The notes beneath the pieces are model-generated. The model made no database searches. It was not told the origin of the DNA and worked only from the letters and a program-made list of their open reading frames with translations. Below are positions 22,489-29,929 of a stretch of DNA of 48,000 bases, in pieces (position 1 is the stretch's first letter; the number at the start of each line of letters is the position of its first letter). Position numbers and translations under genes: made by a program. Source of the stretch: Streptomyces sp. MUM 178J (GTDB lineage Bacteria; Actinomycetota; Actinomycetes; Streptomycetales; Streptomycetaceae). The DNA lies in NCBI RefSeq assembly GCF_022414575.1, contig NZ_JADWYQ010000048.1, forward strand, positions 1 to 48,000. Reading direction: 5' to 3'.

Positions 22489-23748
22489 ATGGCCGGCGGA
22501 CGCGTCGACCCCGCAGAGCCCGCAGAGCCCGCAGAGCCCGCAGAGCCCGCTCGGGAGCTGAAGGAGCTGGCGTCGTGGCAGCGTCCGCTGCGCGACGAGT
22601 TCCCGATCATCCGCCGCAACCCGGAGCTGGCGTACTGCGACAGCGCGGCCACCACCCAGAAGCCGCAGGCCGTCCTGGACGCCGTCCACCGCTATCTCAC
22701 CACCTCCAACGCCAACGCCGGCCGGGGCTCCTACCCCTGGGCCAACACCACGACGGCGCTGGTGGAGGACGCCCGCGACCGTGTCAGGCGTTTCCTGGGC
22801 GACCCCGATCCCGAACGGTCGTCCGTGCACTTCACCAGCGGGACGACCGAAGGGCTGAGCGCCGTCGCCCGCGACTGGCTGCCGGAGCTGGTGGCCGACG
22901 GCGACGAGATCGTCGTGCCGTTCGCCGACCACCAGGCGAATCTGACGCCATGGCTCCAGGCGCAGGAGCTGCTGGCCCGTCAGGGGGTGCGGATCTCGGT
23001 GCGGGAGCTGCCGCGCCAGCAGGGCTCCGGAGACTACGACCCCGTGGCGCTCGCCGATGCCGTCAACCCGCGCACCCGCTTTGTGGCGGCGACCCATGTG
23101 CACCATGTGTACGGCGGCGACATGAACGTGCACCGCGTCCGGCAGGCCGTCGGCCCGGAGGTGCCCATCTGTCTGGACGCGGCCCAGAGCATCGGCCATC
23201 TGCCCGTGTCCGTCGCGGATCTGGATGTGGACTTCGTGGTCTTCTCCGGCCACAAGGCCATGGCGCTGCCCGGCACCGGGGCGGTCTGGGCGCGGGGGCG
23301 GCGCGGGCCGGCGTTCCGGCCGGGCGGCTGGTCGGGCACGCCGAACACGGCCGGGGTGGCCAGTCTGACGGCCGCGCTGGACTGGCTGGACGCCGCCGGA
23401 ACCGACCGGATCGAGCGCTGGACCACGGCGCTGACGTCCCGGCTCACCGAAGGGCTCGGCCGGATGGACGCATATGAGGTCCTGGGCTGTCAGACGAGCC
23501 TGGCCGCAAGGTCGCGGGTGCAGCGACGGCGGAGCATCGTGACGTTCCGGCACCGTGAGATCGGCGCTCAGGACCTCGGCTTCATCCTCTTCAGCCGCGG
23601 CTTCATGGTGCGGTCCGACGGCCACTGCCAGGCCGGGGGCGCACACCGCGGGGGTAGGACGGAGACCTCGGTTCGGGTGAGCCTCCATGTGCACAACACC
23701 CCGGAAGAGGTACAAGAGTTGCTCATAGCCCTCGCCAGTCTGCAATGA
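22489..23748 (+). CDS. Class V aminotransferase, cysteine-desulfurase (SufS)-like
   Basis: 419 residues from ATG 22489, one base after the preceding stop (a GTG at 22480 is an alternative). A short AEP tandem repeat (9-bp units) follows the start. The SufS/CsdA pattern is present: YCDSAATTQKP, HFTSGTTEGL, DHQANLTPW (H148), VCLDAAQS-type (ICLDAAQSIGHLPV), and FSGHKAMALPG with PLP Lys256. The catalytic-cysteine loop reads RSDGHCQAGG (C380), corresponding to RxGHHCAQP in desulfurases. So persulfide formation is plausible, perhaps feeding the adjacent rhodanese domain. Alternatively it acts as a selenocysteine/cysteine lyase on a pathway intermediate. Confidence 0.86.
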   Translation: MAGGRVDPAEPAEPAEPAEPARELKELASWQRPLRDEFPIIRRNPELAYCDSAATTQKPQAVLDAVHRYLTTSNANAGRGSYPWANTTTALVEDARDRVRRFLGDPDPERSSVHFTSGTTEGLSAVARDWLPELVADGDEIVVPFADHQANLTPWLQAQELLARQGVRISVRELPRQQGSGDYDPVALADAVNPRTRFVAATHVHHVYGGDMNVHRVRQAVGPEVPICLDAAQSIGHLPVSVADLDVDFVVFSGHKAMALPGTGAVWARGRRGPAFRPGGWSGTPNTAGVASLTAALDWLDAAGTDRIERWTTALTSRLTEGLGRMDAYEVLGCQTSLAARSRVQRRRSIVTFRHREIGAQDLGFILFSRGFMVRSDGHCQAGGAHRGGRTETSVRVSLHVHNTPEEVQELLIALASLQ

Positions 23749-23796
23749 TTTTCATAAGCAAGACTGGGCCACGACGGCGGAGGCGCACGAGCGGTT

Positions 23797-24555
23797 ATGG
23801 GCAGCATGAGCACGGTGACGGCCGCGCGGTGGGTGGAGCGCTGGGAGTGCCAGCAGCAGCGGTACGCGGTCGACCGCGAGGAGAGGTTCACGGTCATCGC
23901 GGACGTGGTCGAGCACGCCACCCGCGGTCGGCCCGACCCGGTGATCCTCGACCTGGGCAGCGGCCCGGGGTCGCTGGCCACACGTCTGGCGGAGCGCCTC
24001 CCGCACGCCGAGGTGACGGCGGTGGACGCCGATCCGCTGCTGCTGGCCTTGGGGCGCGCGTGCTACGGCCAAGCCCTGCGCTACGCCGAGGCCGTGATCG
24101 GCGAACCCGGCTGGCTGGAGGGACTCGCCCTGGAGCGCCCGGCAGACGCGGCCGTGTCCACCACCGCCCTGCACTATCTCAGCGAGTCCACCCTCGGCCG
24201 TGTCTACCGGGAGCTGGCCGGCCGGCTGCGCCCGGGCGGCGTGCTCGTCAACGGCGACCACATCAGCCCGGACTCGGCGCGCCTCGCCGACCTCGCCGTC
24301 GTCATCGGCCGCCGCCACGCGGAACGGCATCTGGCCTTCGCCCACGAGGACTGGGACTCCTGGTGGACCTGCGCGGCGGCCGACCCCGAACTCGCGCCGC
24401 TGCTCTCCGGCATCGGCCCGCGGCGGCATCCGCGCTGCGAGGGCAACGAGCTGACGCTGTCGGGCCATGTCGCCCTGCTGCGGGAGGCGGGCTTCTCGCA
24501 TGTGGGGACGGTCTGGCAGTTCGGCAACAGCCATGTCCTGGTCGCCGTCCGCTGA
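23797..24555 (+). CDS. Class I SAM-dependent methyltransferase
   Basis: 252 residues from ATG 23797 (GGAGG at 23779; ATG 23806 is possible). The SAM-binding motif I is VILDLGSGPGSL (49-60), motif II is VTAVDADPLLL, and post-motif residues include VSTTALHYLS and LRPGGVLVNGDH. It ends the plus-strand gene set, 48 bases after the class V enzyme, and may be co-transcribed. The substrate is unknown. A small-molecule tailoring role fits the context. Confidence 0.85.
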   Translation: MGSMSTVTAARWVERWECQQQRYAVDREERFTVIADVVEHATRGRPDPVILDLGSGPGSLATRLAERLPHAEVTAVDADPLLLALGRACYGQALRYAEAVIGEPGWLEGLALERPADAAVSTTALHYLSESTLGRVYRELAGRLRPGGVLVNGDHISPDSARLADLAVVIGRRHAERHLAFAHEDWDSWWTCAAADPELAPLLSGIGPRRHPRCEGNELTLSGHVALLREAGFSHVGTVWQFGNSHVLVAVR

Positions 24556-25078
24556 CGCCCCTCCCGGACGCCCGGTCGAGGAAGAAAGACACAGGAAGAC
24601 ACAGGAAGGCGCAGGAAGGGGCAGGAAGGAAGGACGGGCGGGGCAGGAGCAGGCAGGAGGAGGGTGCAGGAGGGCAGAGGTGCGTTGAACCGGCTGCTCT
24701 GAGCGGCCGGCCGTCAGACGGACGCGCTTCGGAGGCGTTTCGGGGTCGTTGCGTTTTCAAAAGAAAAGCGGAGGACGCGCTCCGCAGACACCCCGCGACC
24801 ACGGCCGCAAGGCGCCCCCCGCAGCAGGCATGACCTGCGCGAGGGCCTGCCCGGGCGGGTCCGGGCCGGCCCGGGGAAGACTCGGCGACCCTGTTCATCA
24901 CTACGCAGCGTAGCGATGGCGCACAGCAGTTGAGGACAAAAGTGATGTATCCGGGCCTAAGTGTGAACGTGTTCTGTAGAACGTGCGTGTGGCGTAATGT
25001 TCTCTGGCACGCAAGGCGTGTGTAACCCACCGAAGCGGCACGAGCGCCACGAGCTGACGATTCCAAGCCTGGGGGGGC
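24556..25078. other. Gene-free spacer between biosynthetic and exopolysaccharide loci
   Basis: 523 bp without a supported gene. The left part is a purine-rich tract with four 10-bp units of the acaggaaggc type (24591-24630) and further CAGGAGG-like variants to 24680. The right part (from about 24900) is more AT-rich and likely holds the sugar-transferase promoter. It contains direct repeats GAACGTG (24965-24971 and 24979-24985), overlapping the palindrome GTTCTGTAGAAC (24971-24982). Confidence 0.6.
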
Positions 25079-26608
25079 GTGGGCACCTTGGGGGACGTTC
25101 ACATTCGTACGTATGAGACGCATGAGGCTGAAGTGCCGCCCGTGCGCGCCACACGGCCCCGTGACGGGGCGGCAGCGGCACGCGTGCGTGGACATCGGGT
25201 GAAGGCGCGGTGGTATCTGCCCGTAGCGCTGAGCGTGGACATGGCCGTCGCCGCGGGGTCCGTGGGAGCGGTCTTCGACCTCGCTCGGCAGCCGCACCCC
25301 GCCCTGTCCGCCGTCGTCGCCTCGATCGCCTGGGCGGGCGTGCAGACGGCCAGAGGGCGGTACGCGCGCGTGGCGCTCGGGGAGTCGCGGGGTGCGCTGC
25401 CCGTGCTGCACGACTGGTTCATCCTGATCGCCGTGCTGGCGGTCCTGTCGATCGCCGCCGCGCAGAACCCGGATCCGCTCATCGCGCTGGCCGCGCTGCT
25501 GCCCGTGCTGGCGTGCACCCTGGTCTGCCGGCGGATGACACACCGGCATCTGACGTCCGCCCGGCGCGAGGCGCAGGCGGTCGACCGGGTGCTGGTCGTC
25601 GGCGAGGCGGCCGCCGTGGACAGCGCGCTGGGCCGCCTGGCGACGCGCACCGACCATCCGTACGCCGTCGTCGGCACCGTCCTCGTCGGGGACGGGGCGC
25701 CGGCCGACGGCACCCGCGCCGACGGCCGGATCGACCCGGCCGCACTGGACCCGGGACGGGGCGCCGGACAGGGCGGCGGCCGGCTCGTCGTGGAGTCCGC
25801 GCGACGGCACCAGGCGGATCTCGTACTGGTGGCCCCCGGCGCGCAGTTCGCCGGCGACCGGCTGCGCGGCCTGTGCTGGGCACTGCACGACGCCGGACTC
25901 GAAGTGGCGCTCGCGCCGGGGCTGGTGGAGACCTCCGTCAAGCGGCTCACGGCGGCCTCCGTCGCCGGACTCACCGTGCTGCGGGTGGCGCCACCGCTGA
26001 GCCGGGGTGCGCAGACGGCGCTGAAGACCGTCGCCGACCGGTGCGGCGCGGCGCTCGGGCTGGCGCTGCTCTCCCCGCTGCTCCTGCTGCTGGCCGTGGC
26101 GATACGGCTCGACTCGCGCGGGCCGGTCATGTACCGGCAGCAGCGGATAGGGCGGAACCGGCAGCCGTTCACCATGTGGAAGTTCCGCACGATGGTCGCC
26201 GACGCGGACCGGATCAAGAGCGAGCTGGCGGAGCGGAACGAACACGACGGGCTGATGTTCAAGATGCGCCGCGACCCCCGGGTGACCCGGGTGGGCCGGC
26301 TGCTGCGCCGCACCTCGCTGGACGAGCTGCCGCAGCTGATCAATGTGCTGGCGGGTGAGATGTCGCTGGTGGGTCCACGCCCGCCGCTGCCCGAGGAGGT
26401 GGCCGCGTACGACGGCACGGAGCTGCGCAGGCTGCGGGTGAAGCCCGGTATGACGGGGCTGTGGCAGGTGAGCGGACGCTCGGACCTCTCCTGGGACGAA
26501 ACGATTCAGCTAGATCTTCACTATGTCGACAACTGGTCCTTCAGCAGTGACCTCGACGTGATGAGCCGTACGCTCCGGGCCGTGGTCGACGGCCGCGGAG
26601 CGTACTGA
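25079..26608 (+). CDS. Undecaprenyl-phosphate sugar-phosphate transferase (polyprenyl glycosylphosphotransferase)
   Basis: A 509-residue WcaJ/WbaP-like initiating enzyme that moves a sugar-1-phosphate from a nucleotide sugar to undecaprenyl phosphate. The GTG start at 25079 follows a G-rich ribosome-binding run. Four hydrophobic segments lie before residue 150, a CoA-binding-like domain with RVLVVGEAA at about 175-300, and a further membrane helix near 325-340. The catalytic domain has RLDSRGPVMYRQQRIG, FTMWKFRTM, RRTSLDELPQLINVL, EMSLVGPRPPLPEEV and KPGMTGLWQVSGRS. It opens the exopolysaccharide locus. The sugar specificity (glucose or galactose) cannot be read from sequence. Confidence 0.93.
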   Translation: MGTLGDVHIRTYETHEAEVPPVRATRPRDGAAAARVRGHRVKARWYLPVALSVDMAVAAGSVGAVFDLARQPHPALSAVVASIAWAGVQTARGRYARVALGESRGALPVLHDWFILIAVLAVLSIAAAQNPDPLIALAALLPVLACTLVCRRMTHRHLTSARREAQAVDRVLVVGEAAAVDSALGRLATRTDHPYAVVGTVLVGDGAPADGTRADGRIDPAALDPGRGAGQGGGRLVVESARRHQADLVLVAPGAQFAGDRLRGLCWALHDAGLEVALAPGLVETSVKRLTAASVAGLTVLRVAPPLSRGAQTALKTVADRCGAALGLALLSPLLLLLAVAIRLDSRGPVMYRQQRIGRNRQPFTMWKFRTMVADADRIKSELAERNEHDGLMFKMRRDPRVTRVGRLLRRTSLDELPQLINVLAGEMSLVGPRPPLPEEVAAYDGTELRRLRVKPGMTGLWQVSGRSDLSWDETIQLDLHYVDNWSFSSDLDVMSRTLRAVVDGRGAY

Positions 26609-27451
26609 GGGGCGGCCATGCGGACACACCCCGCCGCCGCGGCGCACCGCCCGGACGAGAGGCTGCCGGGCCGCGGGCGCCGTGAGGCCGTGTGCGCCGA
26701 CGGCCCGGCCCGGCGCCCGCGCCCTGAACCCGGGGCACCGTCCCGGACCCCGCACCTCGATCACCCCGGGACTTCGTCCGAGGGTGCCTCCGGGCGGGGC
26801 ACCGATGGAGTCCGCCCGGCGCCCGAGGACACGGCCGGAGGCCGTACGAGGGGCCGGGAAGAGCCCGGCACGCGCAGGACCGCCGGACCCACGACGGCCG
26901 TGCCCGAAGAGGCGCGGAGGGCAGCGCCGGCACCCGGGAAGGCACGACGGACAGCGCCCGCACCCGAAGAGCCGCACCGGGCACGGCACACTTCAGGGAA
27001 AGCCCACGGGGCCATGCCCGTGTCCGACGAGGCACACCAAACGGGGCCCGCACCCGAAGAGCCGCACGGGACCAGGCCCGTGCCCGGCAAGACGCGCAAG
27101 ACAGCGTCCGCACCCGGGAAGGCACGACGGACAGCGCCCGCACCCGAAGAGCCGCACCGGGCACGGCACACTTCAGGGAAAGCCCACGGGGCCATGCCCG
27201 TGTCCGACGAGGCACACCAAACGGGGCCCGCACCCGAAGAGCCGCACGGGACCAGGCCCGTGCCCGGCAAGACGCGCAAGACAGCGTCCGCACCCGGGAA
27301 GGCACGACGGACAGCGCCCGCACCCGAAGAGCCGCGCACACCGCGCAAGGTTCAAAGGACGGCGCCCGCACCTGGAAAGACGCAGCAGGCGCGGCAGCGG
27401 CGCGGCAGCGCGGTCGCGCCCCGGGGCGCGACCGCGGCCGTCACGCCGGCG
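26609..27451. other. Gene-free, repeat-filled interval
   Basis: 843 bp between the sugar transferase stop and the fcl stop. A plus-strand frame opens at ATG 26618 behind GAGGGG but lacks normal codon bias (third-position GC only about two thirds) and later runs antisense through fcl. I do not accept it as a gene. The central part is the 180-bp tandem duplication listed separately. Confidence 0.6.
26930..27335. repeat. 180-bp tandem duplication built from 30-bp units
   Basis: Two perfect 180-bp copies (26941-27120 equals 27121-27300) plus 35 bases of a third copy; identity spans 26930-27335. Each 180-bp copy consists of six imperfect 30-bp units, visible as decapeptide units in one plus frame (APGKARRTAP, APEEPHRARH, TSGKAHGAMP, VSDEAHQTGP, APEEPHGTRP, VPGKTRKTAS). 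Perfect identity points to a recent duplication. Confidence 0.95.
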
Positions 27452-28480
27452 TCAGTCGAGGGACCCCTGCCACCAGGCGTACGTCGACGCGATGCCGTCC
27501 CGCAGGCCGATCTTCGGCTTCCAGCCCAGGGATGCCAGCCGGGAGACGTCCAGCAGCTTGCGCGGGGTGCCGTCCGGCTTGCCGGTGTCCCAGGCGATGC
27601 GGCCGGTGTAGCCGGTCACGTCGGCGACCGTCTCGGCCAGCTCCCTGATGGTGAGGTCCTCGCCGCATCCGACGTTGACCGGCGCCTCGCCGTCGTAGCG
27701 GGCCAGCAGCGTGGCGCAGGCGTCCGCCAGGTCGTCCACGTGCAGGAACTCGCGGCGCGGCGCGCCCGAGCCCCACAGGGTCACCTCGTCCCGGCCGGCC
27801 CGGCTCGCCTCGTGGAAGCGGCGGATCAGGGCCGGCAGGACGTGCGAGGTCTCCAGGTCGAAGTTGTCCCCGGGGCCGTACAGGTTCGTCGGCATGGCGG
27901 AGATGTACGCCGCGCCGTACTGCCGCCGGTACGACTGCACCTGGCAGATTCCGGCGATCTTGGCGAGCGCGTACGGCTCGTTGGTGGGCTCCAGGGGGCC
28001 CGTCAGCAGCGCGTCCTCGCGGATCGGCTGCGGGGCGTGCTTGGGGTAGATGCAGGACGATCCGAGGAACAGCAGCCGGGCCACGCCCGCCGCGTGCGCC
28101 CCGGCGATGACGCTGAGCTGGATGCGCAGATTGTCCTCGAGGAACGGCACCGGCTGGGTGCTGTTGGCCATGATGCCGCCGACCTTCGCCGCGGCGAGCA
28201 CCACGGCGTCGGGCCGGACGTCCGCCAGGAACGCGGCCGTGGCCGCCGCGTCGCGCAGGTCGAGCTCGTCCCGGCCGCGGGTGATCACCTCATGGCCGTC
28301 GGATGCCAGCCTGCGGACCATCGCGGACCCGACGAGCCCGCGGTGCCCCGCGACGAATATCCGGGCGCCGGCCGGCAGATACGGCGAGTCGGGCGGGTTG
28401 GGCACATGCTCGGTCGGCCCGGTGGACCCGGTCGGCTCGGTCGGCGAACCGGCGGGCGGCGGCGTCTGCGAATCGGTCAT
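27452..28480 (-). CDS. fcl: GDP-L-fucose synthase
   Basis: About 342 residues from ATG 28480 (a second ATG at 28492 is in frame). An extended-SDR epimerase/reductase that converts GDP-4-keto-6-deoxymannose to GDP-L-fucose. Motifs: NADP-binding [34 protein letters not shown], catalytic YALAKIAG (YxxxK), and [10 protein letters not shown] with [14 protein letters not shown]. The first about 35 residues are a Pro/Thr-rich leader unusual for the family. It diverges from gmd across a 110-bp gap, so the two sequential pathway enzymes probably share a control region. Confidence 0.93.
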   Translation of the reverse strand: MTDSQTPPPAGSPTEPTGSTGPTEHVPNPPDSPYLPAGARIFVAGHRGLVGSAMVRRLASDGHEVITRGRDELDLRDAAATAAFLADVRPDAVVLAAAKVGGIMANSTQPVPFLEDNLRIQLSVIAGAHAAGVARLLFLGSSCIYPKHAPQPIREDALLTGPLEPTNEPYALAKIAGICQVQSYRRQYGAAYISAMPTNLYGPGDNFDLETSHVLPALIRRFHEASRAGRDEVTLWGSGAPRREFLHVDDLADACATLLARYDGEAPVNVGCGEDLTIRELAETVADVTGYTGRIAWDTGKPDGTPRKLLDVSRLASLGWKPKIGLRDGIASTYAWWQGSLD

Positions 28481-28590
28481 GTGCGGGATCATGCCAGGCT
28501 CACCGCCCGCACATCTGCCCGTGCCCGTGATTTTCCGGATACATCACAAGATCAGTTGAGATCGTCAGAGAACACACAGAGGATGCCACG
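28481..28590. promoter_or_regulatory. Divergent fcl/gmd promoter region
   Basis: A 110-bp gap between two divergent genes of the same sugar pathway. It contains a local AT-rich patch (GATTTTCCGGATACATCACAAGATCAG). Promoters for both sides must lie here or within the gene starts. No element is assigned. Confidence 0.4.
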
Positions 28591-29604
28591 ATGACCAAGA
28601 CCGCGCTGATCACAGGCGTCACCGGGCAGGACGGCTCGTACCTCTCCGAGCTGCTGCTGTCCAAGGGGTACACGGTGCACGGTCTGGTGCGGCGTTCCTC
28701 CAGCTTCAACACCGAGCGGATCGACCACATCTACCAGGGGCCGCAGGAGACGGGGCGCTCCTTCGTGCTCCACCACGCGGACCTCTCCGACGGTGTGGCC
28801 CTGGTGAACCTGCTCCGCGAGATACGGCCGGACGAGGTCTACAACCTCGGCGCCCAGTCCCATGTCCGGGTCTCCTTCGACGCGCCCCTCTACACAGGCG
28901 ACGTCACCGGTCTGGGTGCGCTGCGGCTGCTGGAGGCCGTCCGCGCCTCCGGCATCGACACCCGCGTCTACCAGGCCTCGTCGTCGGAGATGTTCGGCGC
29001 GACCCCGCCGCCGCAGAACGAGAAGACGCCCTTCCACCCGCGCAGCCCGTACGGCGTGGCGAAGGTGTACGGCTACTGGGCCACGGTCAACTACCGCGAG
29101 GCCTACGGCATGTACGCCGTCAACGGCATCCTGTTCAACCACGAGTCCCCGCGCCGCGGCGAGACCTTTGTGACCCGCAAGATCACACGTGCGGTGGCGC
29201 GTATCAAGGCCGGTCTGCAGAGCGAGCTCTACCTGGGCAATCTGGACGCGGTACGGGACTGGGGGTACGCCCCGGAGTACGTCGACGCCATGTGGCGGAT
29301 GCTCCAGCAGGACGAGCCGACCGACTATGTCGTCGCCACCGGCGTCCCGGCCACGGTGCGGCAGTTCCTTGAGACCGCCTTCGCGCACGCGGGCCTCGAC
29401 TGGCAGGAGCATGTGCGCCACGACGCCAAGTACGAGCGGCCCAGCGAGGTGGACGCGCTGATCGGCGATGCGAGCAAGGCCGCGGAGCTGCTGGACTGGA
29501 AGCCCGAGGTGATGGTCGAGGACCTCGCGCGGATCATGGTCGACGCCGACGTCAAGCAGGTGGAGGACCAGCTCGCGGGGGCGACGGTCCGCGTCGACCG
29601 GTGA
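28591..29604 (+). CDS. gmd: GDP-mannose 4,6-dehydratase
   Basis: 337 residues, the family's normal length, from ATG 28591 with GAGG 8 bases upstream. It makes GDP-4-keto-6-deoxy-D-mannose from GDP-mannose. Motifs: [12 protein letters not shown] (NADP-binding), [36 protein letters not shown] (catalytic Ser/Glu), [12 protein letters not shown] (YxxxK) and [15 protein letters not shown]. With fcl it supplies GDP-L-fucose (or a related 6-deoxyhexose) to the exopolysaccharide. Confidence 0.96.
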   Translation: MTKTALITGVTGQDGSYLSELLLSKGYTVHGLVRRSSSFNTERIDHIYQGPQETGRSFVLHHADLSDGVALVNLLREIRPDEVYNLGAQSHVRVSFDAPLYTGDVTGLGALRLLEAVRASGIDTRVYQASSSEMFGATPPPQNEKTPFHPRSPYGVAKVYGYWATVNYREAYGMYAVNGILFNHESPRRGETFVTRKITRAVARIKAGLQSELYLGNLDAVRDWGYAPEYVDAMWRMLQQDEPTDYVVATGVPATVRQFLETAFAHAGLDWQEHVRHDAKYERPSEVDALIGDASKAAELLDWKPEVMVEDLARIMVDADVKQVEDQLAGATVRVDR

Positions 29605-29633
29605 ACCGGACCGCCCCGGCCGGCACTTGACGA

Positions 29634-29662
29634 CCCCCAGGGACCCGACAGGTCCCTGGGGG
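29634..29662 (+). terminator. Hairpin terminator after gmd
   Basis: CCCCCAGGGACC (29634-29645) pairs with GGTCCCTGGGGG (29651-29662) around a 5-base loop, 30 bases after the gmd stop. The rest of the 29605-29929 gap holds no gene. The stretch 29780-29830 is less GC-rich and is the likely promoter of the next gene. Confidence 0.8.
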
Positions 29663-29929
29663 GCGCCGGGGAGCCTCCACGAGGTCTCCACAGCGGCTTC
29701 ACCGAGGCCCATGGGGGCTTCACACGCTGCCGGTTACAAACCTGTGACGCCTGGTGCCCCTGTTTGCCCTTGTTTTTAGCCGGATGATGGCCAGAAATGG
29801 CTGAAGAACCGTTACCCTACGCTTCATTCACGCGTGTGGGTGACCCAAGCCCGAGCGGGTGACACCGGGCCGCCTGAGCCGCTGCCCGCACGCCGCCACG
29901 ACGTCAAGGCGAACTGCCTTGGGGGGTAC

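Noticed and set aside
23740..23760. Zur-like box (ATGATTTTCAT) after the class V enzyme
   Set aside because: Only one half-site matches the 7-1-7 inverted-repeat pattern; the left half fits 3 of 7 positions, so it is not supported.
26930..27335. CRISPR array
   Set aside because: The repeats are contiguous 30-bp units without unique spacers, arranged as a tandem duplication.
26618..28594. 658-codon plus-strand frame
   Set aside because: It begins behind a plausible ribosome-binding site but has weak codon bias through the repeat and then runs antisense through all of fcl, which is a clear minus-strand gene.
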